Assembly: GCA_920105625.2 (NCBI GenBank)
Contig: OV050030.1
Location: 76,907,400-76,971,399 of the forward strand
Reading direction: 5' to 3'
Origin: Clusia tigrina
Taxonomy: Eukaryota; Arthropoda; Insecta; Diptera; Clusiidae
Length of the DNA stretch: 64,000 nucleotides
How positions within the stretch are numbered: the first letter of the stretch is position 1; every line of letters starts with the position of its first letter. Position numbers and translations under genes: made by a program. Of the stretch, positions 44,322 through 57,244 are shown piece by piece. Below the pieces are notes generated by a model. It worked only from the letters and a program-made list of their open reading frames with translations. It searched no databases and was not told where the DNA came from.

Positions 44322-46460
44322 ATTTTTGAATGTGATTTTCACTGCTGGTCAGATTCCATGGTGGTTTTATCATGGTTACGAAATGAACCGTTAAATTTCA
44401 CAGTATTCGTTTCAAATAGAGTGAATAATATTCAGATTCTCACTGCAGGAATGAAATGGCATTTTGTACCAACCACAACGAATCCTGCAGATATCCTGTC
44501 AAGGGGATCCACACCACGTGAATTACTGAAATGTAAGCTTTGGAAGCATGGCCCTCCTTTTCTTCAAGGCGATCGAGATACGTGGCCAGATTCCCCAGGT
44601 TATGTTAAGGAACTACCCGAGAAGCGCAAGAACATTTTGCTTTCAACATCAAACATGTCGGACTTATCATTAAAATGCAAATTTCTTAACTCCTTTGGAA
44701 AGCTGCAACGAGTATTCGGCTATATTTACAAATTTATTTCGCGAGGCAAGGACCGAAGGGGTCCACTTACAGTAGAGGATGTTCATCAAGGCACATATTT
44801 ATTGATTCGAATGGTACAACAAAGGCACTTCCCAGATTACAAAATACTCAAATCTGGTAGTCGCGTAGCATCATCTAGCAAAATCTGCTCTCTCACACCA
44901 TTTTTAGATAACTTTGGTTTAATGCGAGTGAGAGGACGCCTCCAGCATTCAGCTCTGGACTTTGAATCGAAGCATCCAATTATATTGCCCCAAGGGCATC
45001 CGGTTACAAATTCGATAATAGAATTCTTTCATCGCAAATTAATGACGCAGGCATCATTAGCCGCAATTCGTCTACAATATTGGCCAGTAGGTGGTCGCAA
45101 GGCAGTAAGCCACATCATTAATAAGTGTATCAGGTGCTTGCACGTACGGCCTAGGTTAACGGAGCACATCATGGGAGATTTACCGGAAGGAAGAGTAAAG
45201 GCAAACAGAGCCTTTCTAGTGACTGGTACGGACTTTTGTGGGACATTCTACTATCGGTCCGAAGTTCGGAATAGACCACCAATAAAATGTTACGTCTGCC
45301 TATTTATTTGCTTTTCTACAAAGGCTGCCCACTTGGAACTGGTAAAGGATTTGTCTACTCCAGCATTCTTGGCAGCTCTACGCCGTTTTACATGCACTCG
45401 AGGAAAACCGAAAACCATTTGGTCAGACAACGCAACAAATTTAGGGGCGTAGGGGCGAAAAATGAATTGGTTTCTCTAAAAAGGTGGTTCTTCAATGAGA
45501 CACACTTAAGGGCAGTTGAGCAGCAATGCCTCAGCGATGGAATTGATTGGAAATGCATACCACCTAGATCTGCACATTTTGGAGGACTCTGGGAGGCGGC
45601 TATTAAAACCGCCAAGTTTCATTTTTATCGAGCTGTCGGTTCAAACATTCTAAATTTCGAAGAGCTCCGTACTCTTGTGTGTCAAATATCCGTAATTGTA
45701 AATTCACGTCCTCTTTGTCCCATTTCCGAAAATCCTGACGATTTAGTCGTACTAACTCCTGCCCATTTTCTTATTGGCGGTCCCTTCACCGCTATAATAG
45801 AACCGGATGTCACTCCTTTGAATTTCAATCGATTAAATCGTTGGCAACACGTTTGTTATATGCAGCAACAATTTTGGAGAAAATGGAGTTCGGAGTACTT
45901 AACGCTTCTGCAGCAAAAAACCTAATGGCAACACGCTTCAGCAAATCTACAAGCGGGAGCTCTTGTTTTGATAAAGGACGAAAATATTCCACCTTTAAAG
46001 TGGCAAATGGCAAGAGTAGCTGAAACAATTAAGGGTGATGACAATGTTGTTCGTGTGGCGGTTCTTCGCACATCAAGTGGTATACTCAAACGAGCCGTGA
46101 CCAAACTATGCTGCCTTCCCACAGATCCTGGCAATGTTGAAAGCGTGACCCTTCCAACGGGGGGAGGATGTTCGTAGTAACACTTTATTTAATTTTAAAT
46201 ACTCGTATTTTAGTAATATAACAATGTCTCTTAATATAACAATGTTTAACTCTCTTAATTTAACTCTCTCTCTCTCTCTCTCCTCCTTTAATTTTGTATA
46301 TGTATTTTTGATGTATTAGCATAGCTTGCACTGTGCAAATAAAATTCTCCCCAGTTGATCATATACCTTAAGCACACGTAGTTGCAGTTTTTTATTATCG
46401 GTCGTTTAAAAATTGAATAGTTCAAGCGGTTGGTAAAAACGCTTACAATTCCCATAAACA
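44322..46460 (+). pseudogene. Duplicated 3' part of BEL: RNase H end, integrase and 3' LTR (copy B)
   Basis: This block begins in mid-codon sense at the duplication junction. A frame open from 44358 to 45452 covers the RNase H end and most of integrase, including GTDFCG and WSDNATNLG. It reads through TGTAAG at the position where copy A has TGATAG. A frameshift at 45450 and a TAA at 45923-45925 are shared with copy A. The LTR at 46169-46460 is a duplicate of the BEL 3' LTR and is followed by CTGAT. It is not an independent BEL insertion. Confidence 0.92.
46169..46460 (+). repeat. Duplicated BEL 3' LTR (copy B)
   Basis: This 292-bp LTR lies at the same relative place as 37482-37773 and carries the same bases at the three sites where the 5' LTR differs. 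It looks like a solo or 3' LTR but exists because of the segmental duplication, not through transposition. Confidence 0.95.
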
Positions 46461-46534
46461 CTGATTTACCGATCTATAATTCGGTTCCTTAAAATTATCG
46501 TAACTATTGAACTTGGGCCTAAAATCCTCATCCA

Positions 46535-47155
46535 TCAGGTAGTCCTTTTTCGATGCGAGCGTACACCGTGGGTTATGGTTTCCCATATATATACGCCCTC
46601 CGCTAGCAGCTGCTTGTGCAAAAGAACAGTCCTAAGTTTCGTATTTACATGCATAGTAACTACTCTGGTTGACCTTCCGTTTACTACCTCCATACCACAC
46701 TTCTTAACACTAGTCACGGTTCCTTCCTGCCATGACATTAATGGAAAAGTAAGGATTATATTCTTATTGTTATCGTAGAATGATAACTGCTTGTCGAGCA
46801 CATCCAGTATGGTGCGGCTCCAAAGATTATCTCGGCCAATTATCCCATCAGCCGAGATACCTTTCCTATCCACTTCCACTGCGTGCACCCTAAAATTCAT
46901 ACCCTTAACTCCACTGTGCCCTATTCTGAGCGACCCCAATGTCCTAATGCACCCTCCAAACGCTCCGTTAAGCGTTCTTAAGTCCATTTGATTAATGTCT
47001 AGCCCCTTCCGTAAAACACTAGATTTTACGAGGCTAGTGTCCGCCCCTGAATCTACTAATAGCACTAGCTTTCCACTCGCTGCCTCCTCGCAGGGTATCT
47101 TGATGAAGGCATCACCTATCCTGCTCATAGCGAAGCAACCCCCTTTTGTTCCCAA
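46535..47155 (-). CDS. gypsy aspartic protease segment (copy B)
   Basis: This is an open frame of 206 codons, the duplicate of the copy A protease, with the same VDSGADTSLV catalytic motif. Because of the missing 11 bp, the last residues end in HRKRTT instead of the copy A ending. One substitution near 46994 alters a codon relative to copy A. It is not expected to function, since the element has no intact pol. Confidence 0.75.
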   Translation of the reverse strand: MGTKGGCFAMSRIGDAFIKIPCEEAASGKLVLLVDSGADTSLVKSSVLRKGLDINQMDLRTLNGAFGGCIRTLGSLRIGHSGVKGMNFRVHAVEVDRKGISADGIIGRDNLWSRTILDVLDKQLSFYDNNKNIILTFPLMSWQEGTVTSVKKCGMEVVNGRSTRVVTMHVNTKLRTVLLHKQLLAEGVYIWETITHGVRSHRKRTT

Positions 47156-47261
47156 TATGGACGTGTATCCACTCCCTAACTCTTCGTGATACTGGAGAGC
47201 CTCCTGCTCCTCCTTCTCCTGGACTGTAGTTCCTACATTACTAGTCCCACGTACTTCCGGC

Positions 47262-48398
47262 CTAATTATTACTCTCTTTATTTTGGCTTTCCAGTCTATT
47301 GGCTTCGACTGGGCCGCTGGAAGTTTCCCTGGTTCCTTTGTTGGGATTGTCTATCTCTGCATTCCGCTGCCCGATGTACTCCCTCCCCAGATTTTGCAAT
47401 TGTGTTATTCGCTTGCGGTAATACACGTTGTCCTTACGTAACCTGCCGTCTGTCTTAAAGTTACGGACCAGTTTTTCAATTGCTTCTCCAATTTGCTCCT
47501 GCATCAACAGTAATCCTTGCGCTTCCTCTGTCATATCCCAAATGCCAGAACAGATGGCGTATCCCAATTACAAATAAAAATCCAATAATTGTTAAAACTT
47601 GTTCCAATATTTTATTCTATCTTACTTAATGATTCAAAACAGAGTTATTAAAAAAAAAACATTCCACCGTAAATTCTATCTTTATATACATATTCTGCTC
47701 TACTTGTTTTCCATCACAAAGTTCCATATCCGATGTCTACCGGCGTCCATTAAGTCCTTCCATCAATGCAAATTGGTCCTTGACTTCCTCACATGTATCC
47801 CCATATCCAATCACCAACTTTAATACTCCCAAAAATCCTCCCAATTCGCTAAAACCGAAACTGGATTTACAGGCAAAAATGTCTTGATTCATTCCCGGAA
47901 ATTTGAATCCATATTTAATAAAAAAAACCCCGTAACGTATGCGCAACGTAATAAAAACATTTATATTCTTCCTAATACCCTAAGCTCATGGTATTTAATT
48001 GTGTAACAAAGTGAAAAAATGTGTATCCAAATATATCCCTAACGACAAACAAACACAAAACCCCTACAAAAAAAATCCTCACAGCTAGGATGAACATACA
48101 TAGACCGTCCGATCATACTGACTGTTTATGGTTGCCATTCAAAGCTGCGTGCAACAGCGCAAACGCGCCTGTATGTTGCAACTTTTTTGACCAGCGCTAC
48201 GGCGCCTTCAGAGTCGCAGAAGTATCTACTTAGATTACGCTATTATCCACTCTACTCACCATTTCATTCGATGACATCTTTCTCTTAGGGTCCTCTGTCC
48301 TTTGGGGTCCTTTGACTTTCGTTGTAGGATGCTTCCCTGCTTCAGGTTCCTCGCCCTGGGATTCCTCCAATAGGTCCTTTAGACAGGCTGCGCCAAAA
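47262..48398 (-). pseudogene. gypsy gag-like region and leader (copy B)
   Basis: This duplicates 38586-39722. The 101-codon segment at 47262-47567 is unchanged from copy A. The leader contains the same primer-binding-like sequence next to the LTR candidate. Confidence 0.5.
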
Positions 48399-48755
48399 TG
48401 TTGGGGTGGTGTCCTTGCTTGTCGTCGAGAGACGTCCTGTCGCGGTTCGCTGGGCGCGTAGCTTAAAACTTTAAAACCACTAGCTCTAAATGAGAACACA
48501 CAGACACTTTCCGGTTTCAAGATAAATATCACATTCCGCTTTATTCTTAGAATACTAATTCTTATATACTATTTACAATTCACAATTACAATACAAAAAC
48601 TGACCTTTCTGGTGTTCCAGTTTCGCACCTGTTAATTGGTGTCACTTGGTCAAGCCAACTGACCTACTATGAAATTGTCGACGGTGCATTACACTGCCCT
48701 CGTCGACTACACTGCGGAACTGCAATACCCTAAAAGTTTACATACTAACATTACA
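48399..48755 (-). repeat. Candidate gypsy 5' LTR (copy B)
   Basis: This is the duplicate of 39723-40079, again starting TGTTGGGG and ending ATTACA on the plus strand. Confidence is limited for the same reason as in copy A. Confidence 0.4.
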
Positions 48756-51700
48756 CAGATCATATTAACTTATTTGGACCCTAAAAGTATGTTCTATTCT
48801 TAAATAACTTTTAGCACATGCTAAACCCACAGAGTGTGGCATCTCTTAGGAGTCGATGCTATCAGTCAACTACTCGTAGGTAGCTTGGTTCTAACTCACA
48901 ACAGTACTATTGTTTTCCTTTGTTACAAATTCGAAACTTTATTTAATTTTTTTTTTGTGGTTCATTTCAGTTTTATTGATGACAAAATTATACGTCAACT
49001 GAATAGATTCTTCTAAAGTACAATATTTTTGTCATGAGAAATGGATGAATTGTTGCATTGTTCTATAAATCAGCTTAATTAAATGTGGCCTATTATTGTG
49101 TAGAGTAACGCTTCTCAGTAATTCCATTTTGTTACGTATATATACAATGGTTCTAAAAGAAATTTCAGATCACAGCACCTCATATCAAGAGAAAGAAATT
49201 GTTTAAAATTAAGCATTTAGTTTACAATTGTGGAAACAATAGTAATAGAAATATAATAAACAAAAAAAATAAGGTAATGCAAAATAATATATATTTTCGT
49301 TCTGTATATATAATTATAATTATCAACAACACACTGCTTGTTTAGGACATTTAGAACATTTAGGATTTCAATGATATGATAGTTTCTTAAAAATTTACCA
49401 TACACAAATAGCTTATGACTCCGAATGTTAAAAATTTTGTTTGGAAAAAAAAATAAAGTAGAATCGGAAAATTTACTGATGAATGAATGAATTGTTTACG
49501 TTACAGAGTGTATATTAATTTATTTCGTTTCATTTAAACACTTAAATCCGCCTTGAAGACAAATCCAATTTCCTTACTTCGGCTTTGGCAATGACGTTCG
49601 GCAATGAGAATGGTTATTTGAATGGGCATAGCCACTGCGACAAAGTGGAGATAAAAAAACTGGGGACAACTCGATTATTTTATATAAGACATGTTTTATG
49701 TATGTTAAAAATTCGTTAAAAATGCAGCTAAACGAATTAAGTTAACGGCTTTATGCTTCTAATTAAACAGAGGTGGTGTTTCTTTCTTTAATAATGACGA
49801 AACAAATTTTTTAGTTTATCGAATTAATTTTTTTACTTAAACGCAACTGGAATATTTCGACTTGTGGATCTTGAGGCTTCATTGTCAATGAGAAATTATC
49901 AAAAGAATTGTATGTTTTCAGTTATTTTGAGAAGTTAAGTGAATTGAAAAATTACGATAGTTAGAGTTCAAAGGGGGTGCGCTGTATTTTTACCAGTACA
50001 TACATCAATTTTAAAACATTCTCACACTAGCAGAACTCGTACAAATATATTCATATCAACTGTCTATTCTGTTTGTTCTTTGATAAAAGTTTTCGGCAAA
50101 TTCGAATGAGGTCGTGCGCAGCGAAAAGAGTTTGTCAAATTCGCATGAAATAGGGAGCAGCGTAAAGCGGCCCATAGACGGTACATAATGATCATACTCA
50201 TATACAGTAGTATGTGTGAATAAGAGAGAAAATATGAATGGATGTGTCACACAGTCATGATCCCGCTGTGATCACTGATTGATCGTCGAAAATAAAAATC
50301 ATTTTGTTTTTGAGGGGGAAATTTTATTATGATTTTGAGTAATAAATAATGTTTTTTTGCAGAATTTGCTAGAATTATGTTCTTTCAATTTTGTAAACAG
50401 TCATTTAATATACAGAATATGCAATAATCGTTTGTCGTTTTACTCGCGTACTATGAATTAAAGACCGCTCCAATATTACTCGCTTAGGAAGTCAAAACGA
50501 GCGCTCGCTTCCAATGACACGCTATGTTAAAAAGGAGCGCAAAATACATGAGCTCTAGAACAATAGGGGGCGATCAATGCGTCGCATTGGATCGATCCAT
50601 AATTGCTCCGAGAGCGATCAATTTTTTACTGGGAGCGAATGATTTGCAATCAAATTTTTATTTTCTGATTAGTGTGGTTTGAGGTAAAATGCACCAGAAT
50701 GAATTTTCTATATGGCAAACCTTTTTTATACGGAAAGTCGGGCTTAAAACAAGACATTTGTGATTTTGCGTATAAAAAAGTTTTGCCATGTCATGACAAA
50801 GCATAATGCGTATATATTAGAACACTTGCAATATAAAATAAATATGTATGCATAGAAAATATTTTACTTATGTACTCGTATATTTTATACATTTATGAAA
50901 TAGCAGTTTAATATTTGTTCCAGCTACATATATAGCATATATTTATCATTCTTTAGTTGCTATATTAATAAAGTACAATAAATGCATTGTTTAAAGGAAA
51001 TTATTATTTTAAAATATTTTAGTTGCATAAATAAAATTTGTAGAAACTATTTCCACACCACCACTGAGGAAGAGCAAGTGGCGAGTTTTTTTATGTGGTA
51101 TCTCCAATAGGCCTAATCTACATGTGTACATTGTACACCGTCCATTGCATGTGACTTTGGAAATTTTCCATGAGCGCCATCAATAAATTTGGTTCCATAA
51201 ATCCAGGCAATAATTTAATAAACAAACATCAATAACCGTTTTGCTATAAAAAACACCTCCAAGAACAATGCAATTGAATAGATAAAAGATTTGAAATATT
51301 TGATACAAAGCAAATCGATAACAGAAATAATGACACAGCCAAGTTATACGCATCTATACTTACCATCCTCAAACGTACATCAACCTTAAAATATCGTATA
51401 TAGGTGGACCGGAAAATCAGACGTGAATAGTGTACCCATTTGGAAGTGGCTACCTAAATTGTAGCATAATTTTCACAAAAATAATTCAATTGAGGTTCGG
51501 TAATTTTTCATTTGGAGTTATACTTTATAGCATAACTATATTATACTATAAGGGAGAATCAATTGACCTAATTTTATAATTGATATTAAATTAAAATAAA
51601 AACAACGGGAAATTTAATAAAATTTAAATATGGAATACGAAAATTTAAATATGGTGATGAAGAAGCAAACTATCTGAAGCCATAACTGCAGTGTAAGCAA

Positions 51701-52997
51701 CAGTACTGCAGTAATAAAAGTATTGACAAAATTCTAAATAGCATATACGAGTATATCCAGCAAAAAACGATTTATAGCGTAACTCATTGAAATACTTTGA
51801 CCTGTACAGTAACAATAAACTAGTGCAGTCCTACAAATAATTGGAAAGAGTTAGGAAAGTGAGTGTATTAAATAACTCGTAGGAAGTATAACATAAAATA
51901 CCACACTAATTAGAACGAAAGTGCTAATCTAATTTATAATAAGAAATAAGGAGGCCAAAAACTAAATACCAATAAGACTCTAATATACAATTACTAACAC
52001 CTCATTCTATTTACACAAAGTACAAAGGGCATGGCACATCCCTATATTATAAAAAAAATTACGTTCCGACGCTGTACAAACAATAGCCAACAGCTCCATT
52101 AATATAAAATGTTCACAAGGAATTTAATTCTCAGTGAATATAATATACCTGGCAGATGGCTTCAGACTTATGAGATGGACCACAATATGACTAGACCCCA
52201 AATTTAGCAAATTTATTATTTGGTTGCCCCATGTGGTTGTTGTCAGAAGTTCCATTGCACATTTTTTGATGCTTCATCTTGGTCAAATGGTCTTGAAGCA
52301 GCGGGAGTGCTTTCTAATTAACAGCACTATCCGAAATTTCAGGACCTCCAATCTATGTGTGCCGCATATTCCATGCGAAAACCAATATGGGTATTTTTTA
52401 TTAGTTTCGGTTACACAAGAGACAACTATTTGTTGTTTCAAATGGGTTGTGTAACAGAGGATGGAAATATGTCTCCAAATACTTTAAAATTTATTTGGCA
52501 GATCTGGCGGTTGGTGTGTAGTTTTTTTCCTTAATGGATCTTTCGGTATCCAAGTGCAAAGGTTGCAGTTTGCGTAGATAAACTTTTTAAGTCTAGCCTG
52601 CAAACTGTAACCAGCAAAGTAACGCAGCAGCTTCTGCATTTGGTTCTTCTTCGGTTCGGAAGTATGCATAACTTTTCAATAATTTGATCATATGATACAG
52701 TATTAGCATCCGATGTCAGGGAGAAGTTCCAGTCCAGATTAGTATCATGATCATCGTTGCAGGTAGTATTCAATAAGAATGATTTTGTGACGATTTTCAT
52801 AGAGAACAATCTAGCCGTCAGATATTTTATGTCTACTACTGAAGGATTAACATTGTTTCCAAGGATAGATCTCAATACGGAAAATAAATTTTCCGGACAG
52901 TCCTGAGTCAGTTAACTGACTTGTTTCTAAACGAAATCATTGTAGATTGCTCGTATATGTTTAGTATACCTGTCAATGCAATGTATTGTAACATGGG
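48756..52997. other. Unassigned region of copy B
   Basis: This is the counterpart of 40080-44321, with the same palindrome (about 50572-50591) and the same unrecognised 114-codon minus-strand frame (52531-52875). Substitutions relative to copy A occur near 48830, 50432, 50457, 51382, 52372 and 52663. No gene is assigned. Confidence 0.5.
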
Positions 52998-53751
52998 AAA
53001 GCACTTTCAAACTCTGGATAGTTTTAATAAAATTATTAAGTTTATCCAGTTGCCCATTAGTTCTGGAGACTGGCAATTTTTTGGATTTACTCGACGTAAA
53101 TGTTGTTACATTTATTAATAGTTACTAATATACGAGTACATTTCAAAAATGAAATAAAATTAATACATTTATATTATTTACATTTATGGAAAAAAAAATC
53201 TAAATCTACAGTTCCTGAATACATTTAATGTTATACGCCGCCGAATAAGAAGATTTGTATAATTATATATCTGAATTATATGTGTGCAGGTGTCGACTTA
53301 GCTGATTGTTTCTTTTCCAATCAAAATGCATGTACACACGAATACACACTACAACCGGTTCGCTGTCATTTTGTCTTTGGTAATGCCTCGTCCTCAATTG
53401 CTATGATTGAAATTCGTTTTCATTTCAAATGCAGAAATAAAGAAATAAAAGTATAATATACCCACATTCATATACATACACAAATATGCATGCCGTACAC
53501 CTGTAATAAACACACATGCACATATAGAACTCGTAACAAAACGAAAAAAACCAGAATGTGTGTCTACAGATTTTGCTCTTGCATTGCCGATCAACTTCGA
53601 GCGTAAAGTTAAATAATTCTGCCATAGTCAGCCACGCAATTTTAACTCATTTCGCTGAGTGAAGAGAACGATGTAGTTTCTTTGTAGTTGTCTTTGGTTG
53701 CCATACATTTCAATGTGTTGATTTTCGCTCAAGAGAGCAATGAAAAGTCTT
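52998..53751. other. Unique flank to the right of the duplication
   Basis: The plus-strand frame 52921-53118 crosses the right end of copy B (65 codons, HFQTLDSFNKIIKFIQLPIS), so it belongs to the original unduplicated sequence. I do not recognise it. Copy A lost this continuation at the junction. The remainder, 53120-53750, is AT-rich and carries no clear gene, although the minus-strand transposase relic may extend into it. Confidence 0.4.
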
Positions 53752-54712
53752 TCAGTATATTGTCTTTGGTAAAACGTTGAGATTATTAATTTTAGAGAGT
53801 TTAAGAGAATAGCTTTGCTTTCTATATTTTAAACACGACTTTAGAAGCATTTTTGTAACACCGAGACATACCATGTGCATATAATCTAATGTGAATTGTT
53901 TTGGAATGTCGATGGGAAGGTTCTCTAAGATGATGTTCTCTTGGATGTTATGATGTCTTGGTTGAGTTCTGTTACGAAAGCTGTTATTTGCACGTAACTC
54001 TATATCTTTTAGAGGAAATATTTTTTTGTTCTCATACCTGCCACCTCTTACAATACAGTTATTACAGCCAACCATACCAAGTAACATAGCTCTTGCTCAC
54101 AATTAAAATTTCGTATGGTTACAATAAAACAAAAATCCATCTAAGCAATCCCATTTTCAACTATATCTAATAGTTCCTTAACAAATTCTTACAGGTAAGT
54201 ATTACAAATTTTTAACTCTTGTGTTGCCTTCGTAAACTTCAACTAACATGACGGGATTCGTGCATTCAATATTTTCCAAAATTGGCTACACCAGAGCCCC
54301 CAGCTTTTAGCAGTTGGTAAACCGTCAACATGGAAAATAAGCTCCATTTCATCAGCAACAAAATAATTACATTGTAAAAGTCTCTTAAGCTATCCTTTAA
54401 GTCACAGTGCACATATCCTTCTATAATTTTCACTGGCGCATGACTCGGCGTTTGTCTCAATGCTCTAGCATCTGTTGGTAGTGTTGGTATAATTGGTTTA
54501 AAAATTTTTAAGAGAACATTCAGTACTTTTACGGTTATTTTTTCTTCGATTGCCCAACGTGCTAATTTATTATGAATATTATCTGTGCTGCTATTTTCTG
54601 CATTTTCAATTTGCAGTACGACTTCACTTTCAATTTCGTTTAGATTCTCCTCCTGATTAGGCGACGACATCTGCATTAGCAGTTCTATTTCCGAATTGTT
54701 TTCCAGTGACAA
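53752..54712 (-). pseudogene. tnp2/CACTA-like transposase relic
   Basis: Minus-strand pieces match an animal transposase family related to tnp2/CACTA. Pieces are LARWAIEEKITVKVLNVLLK at about 54515-54575, the motif HVDGLPTAKSWG in a shifted frame near 54300-54335, CNNCIVRGGRYENKKIFPL (53995-54060) and FTLDYMHMVCLGVTKMLL (53845-53900). The last resembles the conserved segment of this family. The open segments 54266-54712 and 53752-54087 are in different frames, and the stretch between them is broken. The superfamily name is from memory and tentative; that it is a transposase relic is fairly safe. A mariner fragment begins right at its 5' side. Confidence 0.5.
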
Positions 54713-54734
54713 ATTACAAATGCTTTCTGCATTT

Positions 54735-55245
<511 letters not shown>

Positions 55246-55734
55246 ATTGAAAAATATATATATACTTATTCATACATTCACTCAACGATAGTGAAGTGCG
55301 GTATAAATTAGTATCGCTCTGTTTGTAAGTTGAATAAATTGCAGAATAAAATATGTTAAGTACGACTTGAGATTCCATTGGCGCTTTTGGTTAGCATTGA
55401 TTAAGTGTGGCAGTGATTTTGATGTGTAAATTAACACATAAAGTTATAGACGTTTAAAATAAAATAGCCACTAAAGTAAAAAGCCAATACTAATAAACCG
55501 GTAAGTTCATCAAAATAAGTTCATTTGAAGAAGCAGCAGCAGGCATATCAAACCAAAGAGCCTACTCTAACTCCACTGCACTCTCTCCGCAAGATCAAAC
55601 GAAACGAAGCGGCTGTGCAGAACTGTCACATAATATAGCGATCGTTCACGAACAACAAAAATTTCAGTTTGTGCTTAACATTCTGAGTGAGCCAACCAAC
55701 TTACAAGATAACATAAAAACATAACGTGTAAAAA
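55246..55734. other. Spacer and probable 5' UTR of the second Jockey element
   Basis: No gene is recognised. The sequence shortly before 55735 leads into the Jockey ORF1 and is probably its 5' UTR. The start of the element could not be fixed. Confidence 0.4.
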
Positions 55735-57244
55735 TGCAAGGTGCCCCGTCCATCTCAAATTGTCTCTCCGATGCCTTAAGAACACCAAACAGAGTCACTA
55801 CAATTCTTGCCTCATCGAATGCAGCCACTACAACAACTTTTTTATACAGCCAAGCAATAAGTAGAAGCACACTCACTGCAGCTCCAGCTCTGATAAATTA
55901 CTCAACGGGAAATTTATCAGAAAATGACTCTCTCTCTTTATAAAATGAAACAGCCCATGGTGTAAGAACAGGTGATGGACAAATTAAACCGCCAACAGCA
56001 GGTGGTGGAAAAAGCAATGTGACATGAATTGTTGCAACTATACAGACTGGCATAGATGGGTATATACAGGTAAAGCGAAAGTTAAATTCACAAAAAAACG
56101 GAAACAAATGACAGGCAAAAAATGCTAGACTAACTCCTCTTCCGGCGAATTTATCTGCCTCTCCTAAACAAATAAGTAGTAGAACTTTGGGTCAGAAAAG
56201 ATTTGTACTGTTAGAAAATGAAAACGTTGAATTAACTCCTGCAAACAATTCCATTGCCAAAACTTCTAAGCCACCACCATTCTACCTGCGAGAGAGATGC
56301 TCAAGAGATGCTTTAGTTGCAACTGTAGCTAGTCTTGTACTGAAATAACAATTTCCACGTAACGTCCATAACAAACGGGAATATAAAAGAAACCAAACTA
56401 CAGACATACAATGAAAGCAATTACCGCAAAATTACATCCTATTCTGAAAAAAATTGTAAAAACTACTATACTTATCAACTGAAGAGCAGTAAAGGCCTAG
56501 TAGTTGTTATTAAAGGTATTGCGAATAGTGTAAGTACTAATGATATCAAAGATTCTCTCGAAATCGCCGGTTTAAAAGTTAAAACGGTATTCAATATTAA
56601 AAACAAAGACAAAATACCACCACCACTATTTCAAGTAGAACTTGAACCGAATGGAAGAAAATTAAGAAGTAGCGAAACACACCCACTATACCATATGCGT
56701 TACTTCTTACATAGAAGAATAACTGATGAACCATTGACCGCACAAAAGAAAAGGCCCTGTGCACTGCTTCAATTGCCAAGTATACGGGCACACAAAATCG
56801 TACTGTACCTTACGCACTGTTTGTGTTGCCTGTGGGGACCTTCACCATTGCTCCAAGTGTTTGTCCGACAAATCAAACATAAATGCAAAATAATGCAGCA
56901 ATTGTGGGGAAAACTACACCGCAAATCCAGTGTATTTAGCACTAAAAAATAAATTAGATCAGAAACAGCAACCAGCTTTTCATTACACAGATATTGCCAA
57001 ATCTATCGAACTCCATAAGCAACTGACCAGTGACAACGCTTCTACATCAAGGTCATATGCCAACGTAGTAAGGTGTGGATCTCAAGATATTCCCACCTTT
57101 GCAAATCCTATGCAAAATGTAGAATCCAAGATATCATAATTAACTAATTGTATGACAGAATTTATGACATTAATGCAAAGGATGTTGCACGAGTTGTTAA
57201 AAACTAAAAACCAACTTATGCAATTGTTGATCTCTAAAAAATGA
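55735..57244 (+). pseudogene. Jockey-clade ORF1 (gag-like) with PRE_C2HC-type domain and zinc knuckles
   Basis: The N-terminal part is open from the ATG at 55734 for 69 codons and continues with stops. At about 56505-56720 a frame reads IKGIANSVSTNDIKDSLEIA and then PPPLFQVELEPNGRKLRS, the RRM-like PRE_C2HC domain of Jockey ORF1 proteins. Just after it comes a C-X2-C-X4-H-X4-C knuckle (CFNCQVYGHTKSYC, about 56772-56813) and a second Cys/His cluster (CVACGDLHHCSKC). The C-terminal part (56930-57139) ends in the coiled tail shared with the other Jockey copy. The stop TGA 57242-57244 overlaps the ORF2 ATG 57241-57243. ORF1 protein would bind the LINE RNA. Several frameshifts and stops make it inactive. 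Confidence 0.72.

Larger units (their letters stand above)
44322..52997. repeat. Tandem segmental duplication, copy B (8676 bp)
   Basis: Copy B follows copy A with no spacer. The junction joins ...AACATGGG to ATTTTTGAATG..., with at most one base of shared sequence at the breakpoints. Its right edge is continuous with the unique sequence at 52998 (AAAGCACTTTC), so B is in the original right context. It lacks 11 bp found in A and has about ten substitutions relative to it. Confidence 0.95.

Noticed and set aside
46169..46460. A solo or extra BEL LTR as evidence for a second BEL insertion
   Set aside because: It lies inside copy B of the segmental duplication and is followed by the same CTGAT and the same gypsy sequence, so it was copied, not transposed.
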